From: an uncultured Opitutales bacterium
Lineage (GTDB): Bacteria > Verrucomicrobiota > Verrucomicrobiia > Opitutales > Intestinicryptomonadaceae
DNA length: 64,000 nt
Direction of reading: 5' to 3'
Assembly: GCA_900547395.1 (NCBI GenBank)
Contig: URGP01000008.1
Location: 45,450 to 109,449, forward strand
Below, one piece after another: positions 9,615 through 18,814 of this stretch (position 1 is the stretch's first letter; each line of letters starts with the position of its first letter). The position numbers and the translations under genes were made by a program. Under the pieces are notes generated by a model. That model was not told the origin of the DNA and searched no databases. It saw only the letters and a program-made list of their open reading frames with translations.

Positions 9615-9635
9615 AACCGTATTGTTAATACGGTT
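9615..9635. promoter_or_regulatory. Operator-like palindrome, distal copy
   Basis: AACCGTATT-GTT-AATACGGTT is a perfect 9-bp inverted repeat around 3 bases. There is no T run, so it is not a terminator. A second copy of the same word in reverse orientation (AACCGTATT-AAC-AATACG) lies at 9758-9774, close to the start of the downstream PEP-CTERM gene. It is likely a binding site for a dimeric transcription factor; the regulator is unknown. The gene-free stretch 9501-9808 holds only the GH92 terminator and these two sites. Confidence 0.6.
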
Positions 9636-9757
9636 GTCAACAAAAATTTGTAAAACAAAGGCTTGGGAAGGATTTTTTAGTTTGTGAAAAATTCTCATTT
9701 GCCAATACAAATTGCACAAGTAGCTTTTAATAAGCAAATTAAATATTATAAAAAACA

Positions 9758-9774
9758 ACCGTATTAACAATACG
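9758..9774. promoter_or_regulatory. Operator-like palindrome, proximal copy
   Basis: AACCGTATT-AAC-AATACG repeats the 9615-9635 palindrome in reverse complement, with the outer bases of the right arm changed. It lies 35 bases before the ATG at 9809, where it would overlap the promoter or 5' leader. The centres of the two copies are 142 bases apart, a distance compatible with DNA looping. Confidence 0.55.
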
Positions 9775-9808
9775 CATATCTTTGGAGCTTTATTTATATA
9801 ATCGTATT

Positions 9809-11356
9809 ATGAAAAAAATGAAAAATACGCAAAAAATCATTGTGGCATTGGGAGCCTCTTTATTGTTTCAAGGCGCATATGTTTTCGCCGCAGGGCAATA
9901 TTTTGTTGAAGAGGATTTCAAGGACCGGACAATAGAAGCTTTAAATCCTGTCGGTGTTTACGTCAGTTCAAGTGCGTTAAGCTCTCCCGATGAAATTTAC
10001 ATTACGGGCAGAGAGGCGAGCGGCAATACGTTAAACGGCGGTTTGATGAGTACGGGAGGCCTTATAAACAGCGGCTCTTCCAAGCTTGTTGTTTCAAACA
10101 GCAAATTTTTAAACAACGCAGCTACAACTTCAAACGGATCTGTTTACAGCTCGATAATGGAAGGCAAAAACATTGAAGTCAGCGGCAGCGAATTTATCGG
10201 CAATTCCGCTTCCATGAATGCGGCTTCCGGCAATTTTATGGTATATGGTGTCGTTTCGAGCGTAAGAGGCGTAAATGTCGCAACCTTTGACAATGTCAAA
10301 TTCGACTCCAACAGCGCAAGCAGCTCTTACCGCGTTCAAGGCGGAGTGTTTCAAGTTTCGATGGGCGGAACATTGAACATAACGAACTCCTCTTTTTCAA
10401 ACAATACGGCGGAAGCCAAAAACAAGGCACGCGGCGGAGCAATCGAAAATTATAACGGCGTTTTAAATATTTCGGAGACCGTTTTTGAAAACAACAGCGT
10501 AAAACGTGCAGGTTCTATCTCTTCTTACGGCGGCGCAGTTTATTCGTCGGAAAGCAATGCCATAACAACCTTAACAGACGTAAGCTTTATCGGCAATTAC
10601 GCCGACAAGGGATATGGCGGCGCAGTTTGTGTTGAAGGAGGTTCCACTTTGAATTTGAAAGTTCAAAAAAATGCTGTTTTTTCAGGTAACTACGCTACAA
10701 ATTCAAGCGGTGAAAAAGTTGATACAAGCGGCGGATTTTTATATATGACCGAATCTTCAAAAGTAAATTTTGATGTTTCAGAAGGTGCGGTTTTAACTGT
10801 CGGCGACGGAACTGCGGGCTATGACTCTTTTGCCGCATCAAAGGATTCAAAATCTATCATCACAAAAGTTGGTGCGGGAGAAATGGTTGTAAACAGCTCC
10901 ATGTCCGACTATAAGTCCGACTTGAACGTCAATGAAGGCTCAATGACCGTAAACGGCGGTTTGGGTGCAAATGTTCTTACCGTGGCTTCGGGTGCTTCTT
11001 TTGTTTCAACAGGAGCATTTGACATTGGCACACTCGCAGTTTCTTCAAACGGCAAAATATCTCTTGCGGAAGGATCAACTTTCGATGTCTTGCAGATAAA
11101 TTACGAAAACGAACTTTCTGACGGCGATATTTTCTCCATAAGCGACATTTGCGACGGAGAGCTTACTGAAAGCATTGTTTGCAGCGTCATCGAAAACGGG
11201 GCACAATACAAGCTTTTTGATAAAAACGGCGTAGAATGGGAAGCCCATTACCAAGACGGATCATTTTCAGTTGGAAACATTCCTGAGCCATCTACTTGCG
11301 CGGCAATTTTCGGTGCGATTGCTCTCGCGTTTGCGGCGTACAGAAGAAGAAAATAA
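9809..11356 (+). CDS. PEP-CTERM surface protein with parallel beta-helix repeats
   Basis: 515 residues from the ATG at 9809; a longer reading from a TTG at 9782 adds residues ahead of the signal peptide (MKKMKNTQKIIVALGASLLF, ending FAA) and is less likely. The middle carries repeated FxxN and GGAI/GGAV units (SSFSNNTAEAKNKARGGAI, FIGNYADKGYGGAV), typical of parallel beta-helix and chlamydial Pmp-like proteins. The C-terminus is a PEP-CTERM signal (IPEPSTC, helix, YRRRK) almost identical to that at 5675-7147, so both are probably anchored by the same exosortase. Two operator-like palindromes upstream suggest specific transcriptional control. Adhesion is a guess. Confidence 0.86.
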   Translation: MKKMKNTQKIIVALGASLLFQGAYVFAAGQYFVEEDFKDRTIEALNPVGVYVSSSALSSPDEIYITGREASGNTLNGGLMSTGGLINSGSSKLVVSNSKFLNNAATTSNGSVYSSIMEGKNIEVSGSEFIGNSASMNAASGNFMVYGVVSSVRGVNVATFDNVKFDSNSASSSYRVQGGVFQVSMGGTLNITNSSFSNNTAEAKNKARGGAIENYNGVLNISETVFENNSVKRAGSISSYGGAVYSSESNAITTLTDVSFIGNYADKGYGGAVCVEGGSTLNLKVQKNAVFSGNYATNSSGEKVDTSGGFLYMTESSKVNFDVSEGAVLTVGDGTAGYDSFAASKDSKSIITKVGAGEMVVNSSMSDYKSDLNVNEGSMTVNGGLGANVLTVASGASFVSTGAFDIGTLAVSSNGKISLAEGSTFDVLQINYENELSDGDIFSISDICDGELTESIVCSVIENGAQYKLFDKNGVEWEAHYQDGSFSVGNIPEPSTCAAIFGAIALAFAAYRRRK

Positions 11357-11377
11357 TTTTTTATAGGTATATAAAAC

Positions 11378-11410
11378 AAGGCGGGGACTGCTTTTTGCTG
11401 TCCCCGCCTT
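11378..11410. terminator. Bidirectional terminator between PEP-CTERM gene and clpB
   Basis: Arms AAGGCGGGGA (11378-11387) and TCCCCGCCTT (11401-11410) form a GC-rich 10-bp stem between the convergent 3' ends of the PEP-CTERM gene and clpB. T-rich flanks are present on both sides but are interrupted. Confidence 0.75.
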
Positions 11411-11430
11411 TCCGTTTTTGGGATTTAAGT

Positions 11431-13986
11431 TTAAACCTTAAAGACGCCGCCTTCTTTTATTTCTCCCGAAACGATTGCGTGCGCAAGCGGAGTTTCAATC
11501 TTCTGATCAATCAGCCTGCGCAGCGGGCGCGCGCCGTAGGCGGGATCGTAGCCTTCGATTGCGAGATTGTCGAGAGTAGGCTTTGTTACTTCTATCGTAA
11601 TCTTCTGCCTTGCAAGGCGTTTGTTCAGCATATCGATGTGCAGTTTTACGATTGATTCGATTTGGTCCTGCGTCAAGGCCTTGAAGATTATGATGTCGTC
11701 TATTCTGTTTAGGAATTCCGGCTTGAAGTATCCGCGAAGTTCGCTTGTTACGGCTTCGGAAGACGCGCGGTTAAGCGAGCCGTCTTTTTCGATTTTGGCG
11801 TCTGTTATGAAACGCGCCCCGATATTCGAAGTCATTATTATGACCGTGTTTTTGAAATCGACCCTCCTGCCTTGTGAATCGGTCAAAATGCCGTCGTCCA
11901 TAACCTGCAAAAGCGTGTTGAGGACATCGGGGTGCGCCTTTTCTATTTCGTCGAAAAGCACGACGGAGTAGGGGCGGCGGCGGACTGCCTCGGTCAGCTG
12001 CCCGCCTTGTTCAAAGCCGATGTATCCCGGGGGCGCGCCAATCAAACGCGAGACGGAATGCTTTTCCATGTACTCGCTCATGTCAATTCTCACTATGTTT
12101 TCTTCGCTGTCGAACAAAGTTGAGGCGAGGGCTTTTGCAAGCTCCGTTTTGCCGACGCCCGTGGGTCCTAAGAACATGAAAGTTCCCGTAGGTCTTTTCG
12201 GGTCTTTTATACCCGCGCGGGAGCGGAGTATGGCGTTTGAGACGCTTTTTATGGCTTCGTCCTGTCCGATGACGCGCTTATGCAGAAGTTCGGGAAGATG
12301 CAAAATCTTTTCGCGTTCGCTTTCCACAAGTTTGTTTACGGGAATGCCCGTCCATTCGCTTACGACGTCCGCAATTTCTTCGGGGCCGACGTTTTCCTTT
12401 ACGAGCTTGTCGTCCTTTTTAGCCTTTTTTTCGGCTTTTTTAAGTTCTGCTTCGAGTTTAGGAATTTCGCCGTACTTGATTTCAGCGGCGGTTGTCAGGT
12501 CATAGTCGCGTTCGGCTTTCGCCATTCTGATGTTTGCCTGTTCCAGCTGTTCGCGGAGTTTGCCCGCCAGATTTGCGGTATTCTTTTCTTCTTCCCATCT
12601 CGCCTTCAATGCAGAAGACTTTTCGCGCAAGTCGGCGAGGGTTTTGCGCAGTTCCTCCAATCGGGATTTGTCGGCGTCGTTCTTTTCGCCCAAAAGCGCG
12701 GCTTCTTCGATTTCAAGCTGCATGACTTGGCGGAGCATGTCGTCGAGTTCGGCGGGCATCGAGTTCATTTGGGTTTTAATTCTCGCGCAAGCTTCGTCAA
12801 CCAAGTCGATTGCCTTGTCGGGAAGCTGTCTGCCCGAAATGTACCTGTCTGACAAAACGGAAGCTTCGACAAGAGCCTTGTCGAGAATTTGTACGCCGTG
12901 GTAGGTTTCGAGCCTTTCTTTTATGCCGCGCAAAATGGCAATCGTGATTTCAACACTCGGCTCAGGCACGAACACGCTTTGAAACCTGCGTTCCAACGCC
13001 GCGTCTTTTTCTATGTACTGGCGGTACTCGTCAAGGGTGGTTGCGCCTATGCAACGCAGTTCGCCCCTCGCGAGCATCGGCTTTAACATATTCGAAGCGT
13101 CCAAAGAGCCTTCCGTTTTGCCCGCGCCCACGATTGTGTGTAGCTCGTCGATAAAAAGGATTATTTTTCCGTTGCTTTCTTTTATCTTGTTTAATACGGC
13201 TTTCAGTCTTTCCTCAAATTCGCCCCTGTATTTCGCGCCCGCGATGAGTGAGCCCATGTCGAGTGCAAAAATCGTCTTGTCCCTCAAATTTTCGGGGACG
13301 TCCTGGCGCACTATTCTCTGGGCCAACCCTTCGGCAATCGCGGTTTTGCCGACGCCCGGCTCGCCGATTAAAACGGGGTTATTCTTTGTCTTTCTCGAAA
13401 GTATGCGCACGACGCGGCGGATTTCGTCGTCCCTGCCGATTACGGGGTCGAGCTTGCCGTCTTTTGCGAGTTGAACCAAGTCGGAGCCGTACTTTTCAAG
13501 GACTTCGTAAGTGGCTTCGGGCGTTTTGCTTGTGACGCGGCTTGTTCCGCGCATTTCCTTGATTTGGCTTAGCGCGCCATCGTAAGAAATTTGGTTTGCC
13601 TTCAAGAGGTTTGCAAGCTCGGAGGGTTCAGGCTTTTCCAAAATTGCAAGATAAAGGTGTTCGGTTGAAACAAACTCGTCTTTCATCGAATTTGCGATTG
13701 CCTCTGCACGGGCCATCGCCGAAGAAAATGACGGGCTTAAATAAACTTCGCCGCTTGCACCCTTTACAGAGGGAAGGGCTTTTACGAGTCTTAAAAGCCC
13801 CATCTCGATTGAGGACTTCAAGCCGTAAGTTTTGTCCAAAAGCGCGCCCACGACGCCGTCTTTTTGAGAAACGAGGGCCGAAAGCAAATGTATGCAGTTA
13901 AGCTCGCTGTTTGCGTTCAACTGCGCAAGGTTGCGCGCGGCGTTTATCGCTTCTATGGTTTTTTCGGTTAATTTTTCGCTGTTCAT
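11431..13986 (-). CDS. clpB: ATP-dependent disaggregase ClpB
   Basis: 851 residues, normal for ClpB. The N-terminal Clp repeat domain (about 1-145) is followed by AAA module 1 with Walker A GEPGVGKT (208-215), a long coiled-coil M domain (about 400-525, rich in Glu, Lys and Leu), and AAA module 2 with Walker A GPTGVGKT (607-614). The M domain and the lack of a ClpP-binding IGF/L loop separate it from ClpA, ClpC and ClpX. It rescues aggregated proteins together with DnaK, which is not encoded here. It is monocistronic. A sigma-70-like promoter is visible just upstream; no CIRCE element was found. Confidence 0.97.
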   Translation of the reverse strand: MNSEKLTEKTIEAINAARNLAQLNANSELNCIHLLSALVSQKDGVVGALLDKTYGLKSSIEMGLLRLVKALPSVKGASGEVYLSPSFSSAMARAEAIANSMKDEFVSTEHLYLAILEKPEPSELANLLKANQISYDGALSQIKEMRGTSRVTSKTPEATYEVLEKYGSDLVQLAKDGKLDPVIGRDDEIRRVVRILSRKTKNNPVLIGEPGVGKTAIAEGLAQRIVRQDVPENLRDKTIFALDMGSLIAGAKYRGEFEERLKAVLNKIKESNGKIILFIDELHTIVGAGKTEGSLDASNMLKPMLARGELRCIGATTLDEYRQYIEKDAALERRFQSVFVPEPSVEITIAILRGIKERLETYHGVQILDKALVEASVLSDRYISGRQLPDKAIDLVDEACARIKTQMNSMPAELDDMLRQVMQLEIEEAALLGEKNDADKSRLEELRKTLADLREKSSALKARWEEEKNTANLAGKLREQLEQANIRMAKAERDYDLTTAAEIKYGEIPKLEAELKKAEKKAKKDDKLVKENVGPEEIADVVSEWTGIPVNKLVESEREKILHLPELLHKRVIGQDEAIKSVSNAILRSRAGIKDPKRPTGTFMFLGPTGVGKTELAKALASTLFDSEENIVRIDMSEYMEKHSVSRLIGAPPGYIGFEQGGQLTEAVRRRPYSVVLFDEIEKAHPDVLNTLLQVMDDGILTDSQGRRVDFKNTVIIMTSNIGARFITDAKIEKDGSLNRASSEAVTSELRGYFKPEFLNRIDDIIIFKALTQDQIESIVKLHIDMLNKRLARQKITIEVTKPTLDNLAIEGYDPAYGARPLRRLIDQKIETPLAHAIVSGEIKEGGVFKV

Positions 13987-14033
13987 ATGTCTTTTATATT
14001 AAGCACTTTTTGTGCCAATTTCTTAAATTGCTT

Positions 14034-14062
14034 ATAATAAGTTTCTAATTGAAATTTTCCAA
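14034..14062 (-). promoter_or_regulatory. Putative sigma-70-type promoter of clpB
   Basis: Read on the minus strand, TTGGAA (14062-14057) and TATTAT (14039-14034) are spaced by exactly 17 bases, about 48 bases upstream of the clpB ATG. The -35 box lacks two consensus bases. No heat-shock-specific element was recognised. Confidence 0.4.
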
Positions 14063-14202
14063 GTGCCCGATTTTTTCTTTCATGCGACATTTTTACCCAC
14101 GGGGGGAAATATTGTCGCACAAAAAATCGACTTTTTATAAATATATCGGACACAAAAAGCTTTACGAAATAAATTTATACGTTTTAATTTAAATTTTTAA
14201 TA

Positions 14203-15534
14203 ATGAAACAAAGAACTATTTTAAGGGAAGTAAGCATAAGCGGCACGTCATTGCACACTGCCGCCAATGTAACGCTCACGCTAAAACCCGCGCCCGCGAA
14301 CACAGGCATAGTTTTCAGGCGCACGGATATTTACGGCAAGCCCGAAATAAAGCCGTCGATAGAGCTTGTTGACGACCTCGTACGCAACACGAGCATAGCG
14401 CAGGGGCACGTCAAGCTCCATACGATAGAACATGTAATGTCTGCCCTTTGGAGCATGGATATCGACAATGTTTATGTCGAAATGAACGCCGCCGAGCCTC
14501 CGATTTTGGACGGATCTTCAAAATTGTTCGTCAATTTGATTTTGCAGGCAGAGCCTGTCGAGCAGGACGCCGAAAGAAAGTATTACGAACTCAAATCGCC
14601 CCTTTCCATAAGCGAAGGCAACCGTTCGATAATAGCTCTTCCTTACGACGGTCTTAAAATTACCTGCACTTCCGCAGACGACCGCGGAATTCACACACAG
14701 CACCTTTCTCTCGACATCGACGCCGAAACCTATGCAAGCGGCATCGCTCCCGCCCGCACTTTCACTGTTTACGAAGATATTGAAGCTCTCCTTAAAATGG
14801 GGAAAATTCAGGGGGGAAGTTTGGATTCCGCAATCGTGATAAAAGGCGACAAAATACTTTCAAAAGAGCCTTTGCGCTATCAGGACGAATTTGTGCGCCA
14901 CAAGATTTTGGACATTTTGGGCGACATATCGCTTCTCGGCATCCGCTTGAAGGCGCATATCATTGCAATCCGCCCCGGGCACGCTTTCAACGCAAAGCTT
15001 ACATCTAAAATCTTTGAGCAAATGAAAGACGCGGAAGCTTCTCCTAAAAAGAAAGAAGCTTTGCCGCAGACCAAAATTTTTACCGAAAACTTTTTGGACA
15101 TCCGCAGAATAATCGACCTTATGCCGCATCGCTATCCCTTCATAATGATAGACCGCATAATAGACGTAAGGGGCGAAGACGAAATCACCGCGATTAAAAA
15201 CGTAACGATAAATGAGCCGTTCTTCCAGGGGCACTTCCCCGGAAATCCCGTAATGCCGGGCGTTTTGCAGCTTGAAGCAATGGCGCAGGCGGCGGGCATT
15301 CTGATGTTCCGCAGGGTATCCTCGGAAGGGAAAATCGCATTCTTTATGAGCGCGGACAAGGTGAAATTCAGAAAACCCGTAATTCCCGGAGACCAACTCG
15401 AAATCGAGGCGAAAATTATGCAAGTGAAAAACAACAAAATCGCCACGGCGGAAGCCGTATGCAAAGTTGGCGGCAAGCCCGTAAGCTCGGCGACATTGAT
15501 GTTTACCCTCGTGGATTCCGCAAGCGCGTACTAA
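14203..15534 (+). CDS. lpxC-fabZ: Bifunctional LpxC/FabZ: UDP-3-O-acyl-GlcNAc deacetylase and 3-hydroxyacyl-ACP dehydratase
   Basis: 443 residues with two catalytic domains. Residues 1 to about 280 are LpxC, the committed zinc deacetylase of lipid A synthesis, with HTIEH (His77 as a zinc ligand). Residues about 300-443 are FabZ, with [11 protein letters not shown] (His344) and catalytic Glu358 in LEAMAQAAG. This fusion is known in Bacteroidetes, Chlorobi and Verrucomicrobia. It places 3-hydroxyacyl-ACP consumption for lipid A and for fatty acid elongation in one protein. lpxA follows 14 bases downstream as one operon. The enzyme is cytoplasmic. Confidence 0.96.
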   Translation: MKQRTILREVSISGTSLHTAANVTLTLKPAPANTGIVFRRTDIYGKPEIKPSIELVDDLVRNTSIAQGHVKLHTIEHVMSALWSMDIDNVYVEMNAAEPPILDGSSKLFVNLILQAEPVEQDAERKYYELKSPLSISEGNRSIIALPYDGLKITCTSADDRGIHTQHLSLDIDAETYASGIAPARTFTVYEDIEALLKMGKIQGGSLDSAIVIKGDKILSKEPLRYQDEFVRHKILDILGDISLLGIRLKAHIIAIRPGHAFNAKLTSKIFEQMKDAEASPKKKEALPQTKIFTENFLDIRRIIDLMPHRYPFIMIDRIIDVRGEDEITAIKNVTINEPFFQGHFPGNPVMPGVLQLEAMAQAAGILMFRRVSSEGKIAFFMSADKVKFRKPVIPGDQLEIEAKIMQVKNNKIATAEAVCKVGGKPVSSATLMFTLVDSASAY

Positions 15535-15548
15535 TTTAACTTAAAAAT

Positions 15549-16325
15549 ATGCCGAAAATTCATCCAACTGCAATCATTGAAGACGGAGCTAAACTCGCAG
15601 ACGATGTCGAAATAGGAGCTTATGCCTACATAGGCTCGGAAGTTGAGCTGGGAGAGGGCACTATTATTGCGCACCATGCCACCGTTGACGGATTTACGAA
15701 AATGGGCAAAAACAACCAGGTTTTTCCGTATGCCTTCATCGGGGGCAAGACAAACGACCTTAAATATAAAGGCGGAAAAACGGGGCTTGTAATAGGAGAT
15801 AACAACGTATTCAGGGAATACACAACCGCGCATCTTGCCACTGCCGACAACACTTTTACCACAATCGGCAACAACAATCTTTTCATCGCTTACAGCCATG
15901 TTGCGCATGACTGCGTTGTGGGCAATTTCGTGATTATGAGCGCGCATACGGCTCTCGGTGGGCACGTCAGAGTTGACGACCACGCGGTTATAGGCTGGAA
16001 TGCAGGGCTTCACCAGTTTTCGAGAGTCGGGGAATATTCGATGCTCGGCGGTTGCTCGAAAGGCTCGAAAGACATACCTCCATTTATGATGTCGGACGGT
16101 TTCCCCGCAGTTCCATGTTCCATAAACAAGCTTAATATGCAGCGCAATAATTTCTCGGAAGAGGAAATAAACCTCGCTTTTTACGCTTTCAAAACGATTT
16201 ACAAGAGGGGGCTTTCGCGCAAGCACGCTATTGCGGCATTGGAAGAGCACCCGCAAGCTCAAACTTCGAGAGTTTTAAAGTCGATAATAGCGTTTGCAAA
16301 AGAGCCGAGCCAGAGAGGTTTTTAA
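15549..16325 (+). CDS. lpxA: UDP-N-acetylglucosamine acyltransferase LpxA
   Basis: 258 residues, the usual size. A left-handed beta-helix of hexapeptide repeats (for example HPTAIIEDGAKLADDVEIGA) is followed by an alpha-helical C-terminal domain. The catalytic His region is SHVAHDCVVGNFV. It transfers 3-hydroxyacyl from ACP to UDP-GlcNAc, the first step of lipid A. It forms an operon with lpxC-fabZ and ends at a strong terminator; lpxD is at 62461-63513, far away. Confidence 0.96.
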   Translation: MPKIHPTAIIEDGAKLADDVEIGAYAYIGSEVELGEGTIIAHHATVDGFTKMGKNNQVFPYAFIGGKTNDLKYKGGKTGLVIGDNNVFREYTTAHLATADNTFTTIGNNNLFIAYSHVAHDCVVGNFVIMSAHTALGGHVRVDDHAVIGWNAGLHQFSRVGEYSMLGGCSKGSKDIPPFMMSDGFPAVPCSINKLNMQRNNFSEEEINLAFYAFKTIYKRGLSRKHAIAALEEHPQAQTSRVLKSIIAFAKEPSQRGF

Positions 16326-16332
16326 TAAAATA

Positions 16333-16363
16333 AAAACCGCAGTTTAAACGCTGCGGTTTTTTT
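16333..16363. terminator. Terminator after lpxA
   Basis: Perfect arms AAAACCGCAG (16333-16342) and CTGCGGTTTT (16351-16360) followed by T to 16363. It also lies 3' of the convergent gene at 16380-16805 and could serve both strands. Confidence 0.9.
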
Positions 16364-16379
16364 GCATGGCAAAACTGTA

Positions 16380-16805
16380 TTACTTTTCCGAAATTTCATC
16401 ACTGTTTTTTTGTGCGCTTTCGGATTGTTTTGAAAGTCTGGTTTTTAGAAGTTCCAAATCTTCTTTTGACGGATTTTTCAAAGCAATGCCTTCTATTATC
16501 AAATCTTCAATGCTTCTTTTTTCTCCCAAAGTTTTGACTTTTAATTTTACACTATGTGTCTTTGGGTTGACATTCATATCTTTTAAGATTTCTGCAACTT
16601 CCTTTTTTAGGAAAATCTTTTCATTTTTGCCAAATTTAATATAGTGTTCATCATTGTATATTCGATTGTTGCCCGTTTTAATATCTTCAAGCACTTCTAC
16701 TCCGTATTTTCTTGTAATGTATTGGCTTGTTATTGTGTTTAAAGGAAGAGAAGCTTGTATTAGAATTACAACTATAAATAAAATTAAAAGCGATATTTTT
16801 TTCAT
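16380..16805 (-). CDS. Hypothetical exported/anchored protein downstream of DUF2157 gene
   Basis: 141 residues. A hydrophobic N-terminus (MKKISLLILFIVVILIQASL) acts as a signal or anchor; the rest is hydrophilic and charged, with a Lys/Glu-rich tail. It begins 4 bases after the stop of the DUF2157 membrane protein. In many bacteria the partner at this place is a GDYXXLXY-motif protein, and the first 35 residues resemble the start of that family, but the GDY motif itself is not visible. It is therefore at best a divergent member. Function unknown. Confidence 0.6.
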   Translation of the reverse strand: MKKISLLILFIVVILIQASLPLNTITSQYITRKYGVEVLEDIKTGNNRIYNDEHYIKFGKNEKIFLKKEVAEILKDMNVNPKTHSVKLKVKTLGEKRSIEDLIIEGIALKNPSKEDLELLKTRLSKQSESAQKNSDEISEK

Positions 16806-16809
16806 AGCA

Positions 16810-18117
16810 TTATTCCCCGATGTTTTTTAAGAGCTTGCTTAAACTAAAATTTAAAGCGGCAATGCAAATTCCAGCAATCAATAGCGACTTTGACACAGAA
16901 AGAGAATCCAAATTATCGCTAAAAAACTTTGAAACTGCCCAAACCACAACAAGCAAAGACCCGCAGTTTAAAAGTACGAAACTCTTGCGCCTTATTGCAG
17001 AAAGGACGAATGCAAGCGCGCTTAAAAACACATAGGCGCAAATAAAATTTTGTACCGTATTTATGTCAACTTTTTCTTCCATTGTGTTAAGAAGAAATAT
17101 CGGGAAAAAGCCAACGGCGGAGAGTACTACATAAGCTTTGTTTGTTTCCTTGTCGAAAAGCGACTTGAAAAATTTGCAAACGAAATAGAAATTTGCCGCA
17201 TAAAAACTTCCTATTGCCAGAAAGTTCAAATTATGCATTTCTTTCAGGCTTTCAAAAAAAGCGCGTATGGAAAGCGTTGTGTTAAAATATATGCTTCCGC
17301 AATAAAATATATATACAAACGCTATAATCCAAATCCACGAAAAACATATCGGGAAAACATCTTTAATCTCTTTTTGCTTTGCAAATTTTAAAAGCGGAAT
17401 TGCGGCTCCCAACGCAAAAAATGTTGCGTCATTTACAAACCCTGAAAAAATGTCGGAAACAAAAAATATGAATGGCAAAAGCAGGCAAAGTAAAATGTAC
17501 GAAACAAAATTTACAGCCCTCGTGTCGTCATATGATTTTTTATAAATGAAAAACGCCAATATTACGTTTGCAAAACAAAAGAGATTTTGAATTTCAGCAC
17601 TTTCAAAATGGGAATTAGAAAGCGTCAAAATAATTAAAAACAGCGCAGAAAGCGAAGAACTGAAAATAAAAGGAATCGGCAAGGCTGTTAAAATTATGGT
17701 CGCCCACGCATGATGTTCGCTTCCGTAAAGATAAAACACGTCGTTTGTTATAAGAACTGCCGCTATTACCCCGAGGAGGTTTAAAATCGCGGCAATGTCG
17801 GCAAATAGCGCATTCTTAAAAAATTTTGCAAAATACAAAATTCCGAAAACCGCAGAAAAAAGAAGAGGGATAAAGCCGATAACAAGTTTTGTAACGTCTT
17901 GGAAATTTTCCCAGTTGTATTGCAAAAGCAAAAATACCCCCAAAATCGCGATCGCGGCCGCAAGAATGTAAATTGAAAGAGTGGTAAAAAATTTCCCCGA
18001 AGCTGCTGATTTTTCGCTCAAATAGCTCCTCAAACGCTGTTCCGAGAATGTGTCAATGAGCCCTGCATCATAATATTCGGGCAATTTGTCAAGCAGGCGT
18101 TTTTCAAAATTACTCAT
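16810..18117 (-). CDS. DUF2157 multi-pass membrane protein
   Basis: 435 residues. A soluble N-terminus (LLDKLPEYYDAGLIDTFSEQ), typical of DUF2157, is followed by about a dozen hydrophobic segments (for example IYILAAAIAILGVFLLL), so it is an inner-membrane protein. Members of this family usually occur with DUF4401/GDYXXLXY proteins and have no assigned biochemical role. The gene at 16380-16805 follows immediately in the same operon. The nearest upstream gene is divergent (lipocalin, 18176). Confidence 0.75.
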   Translation of the reverse strand: MSNFEKRLLDKLPEYYDAGLIDTFSEQRLRSYLSEKSAASGKFFTTLSIYILAAAIAILGVFLLLQYNWENFQDVTKLVIGFIPLLFSAVFGILYFAKFFKNALFADIAAILNLLGVIAAVLITNDVFYLYGSEHHAWATIILTALPIPFIFSSSLSALFLIILTLSNSHFESAEIQNLFCFANVILAFFIYKKSYDDTRAVNFVSYILLCLLLPFIFFVSDIFSGFVNDATFFALGAAIPLLKFAKQKEIKDVFPICFSWIWIIAFVYIFYCGSIYFNTTLSIRAFFESLKEMHNLNFLAIGSFYAANFYFVCKFFKSLFDKETNKAYVVLSAVGFFPIFLLNTMEEKVDINTVQNFICAYVFLSALAFVLSAIRRKSFVLLNCGSLLVVVWAVSKFFSDNLDSLSVSKSLLIAGICIAALNFSLSKLLKNIGE

Positions 18118-18175
18118 AATTTATTTTTAGCATATTATTTTTTTACGCGTCAATAAAAATGCCGAATAAATAATT

Positions 18176-18715
18176 GTGGAAGCGAACATTCTTTTGATAA
18201 CTATTATGCTTTTGGCGTGCGTTGCGGCTCTCGTATTCGCATGCAGAGTAATGTTTTCAAATGTAAAGACCGCCCGAAACGTTGACATAAAAAAATATAT
18301 GGGTACATGGCATGAAATCGCCCGATTGGACACTTCGTTTCAGCGTGGCAAATACAATTCGCAGGCCTTTTACAAATTAAACCGCGATGGCACCGTTTTT
18401 ATAATAAATTCAGCCACCGACAAAAACGGGCGCAAGGTTTCCGTTTCCGCAAGGGGATACGCCCCGAACGGCAAGGATTTTTCAAGGCTCAGGATTAGTT
18501 TTTTCAGACCGTTTTACGCCGATTACAACATTTTGGAATTGGACGAAAATTACCAATGGGCATTAGTTGGCGGGAGCAGCAAGAAATATTTGTGGATACT
18601 TTCGAGAACTCCGCAAATGGACGTCGAAACTCTCAACAAAATCATAAACCTTGCAAAAGAACGAAATTACGACGTTTCCAAGCTTTTGTTTAACAAAGAT
18701 TTAATCCCGAAATAA
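18176..18715 (+). CDS. Lipocalin family protein (Blc-like)
   Basis: 179 residues from a GTG at 18176; an ATG at 18206 in the same frame is an alternative, and neither has a clear ribosome-binding site. After an N-terminal membrane segment comes the lipocalin start motif YMGTWHEIARLDTSFQRG, then the beta-barrel, with YNILELDENYQWALVGGSS and a closing helix. This matches the bacterial Blc group, which binds lysophospholipids or other lipids at the envelope. The hydrophobic segment ends LVFAC, close to but not a standard lipobox, so it may be membrane-anchored rather than a lipoprotein. It ends at its own terminator. Confidence 0.82.
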   Translation: MEANILLITIMLLACVAALVFACRVMFSNVKTARNVDIKKYMGTWHEIARLDTSFQRGKYNSQAFYKLNRDGTVFIINSATDKNGRKVSVSARGYAPNGKDFSRLRISFFRPFYADYNILELDENYQWALVGGSSKKYLWILSRTPQMDVETLNKIINLAKERNYDVSKLLFNKDLIPK

Positions 18716-18741
18716 AACAGAATTGCCGCGATATTTGCCAA

Positions 18742-18773
18742 GCAGTTTATTCTTTACATAAACTGCGGTTTTT
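18742..18773 (+). terminator. Terminator after the lipocalin gene
   Basis: Arms GCAGTTTAT (18742-18750) and ATAAACTGC (18758-18766), 9 bp, followed by GG and T5. Confidence 0.75.
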
Positions 18774-18814
18774 CTTTAAGATAAATTTCATCAAGCAAAT
18801 AAATTCATACGGCA

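Noticed and set aside
13987-14030. CIRCE or HrcA element for clpB
   Set aside because: AGCAC and GTGCC near 14002-14015 make a short stem, but not the TTAGCACTC-N9-GAGTGCTAA pattern.
14110-14125. Shared word TTGTCGCACAA at about 14112 and 32537
   Set aside because: Two short copies in non-coding A+T-rich DNA with no dyad symmetry can be chance; no other support.
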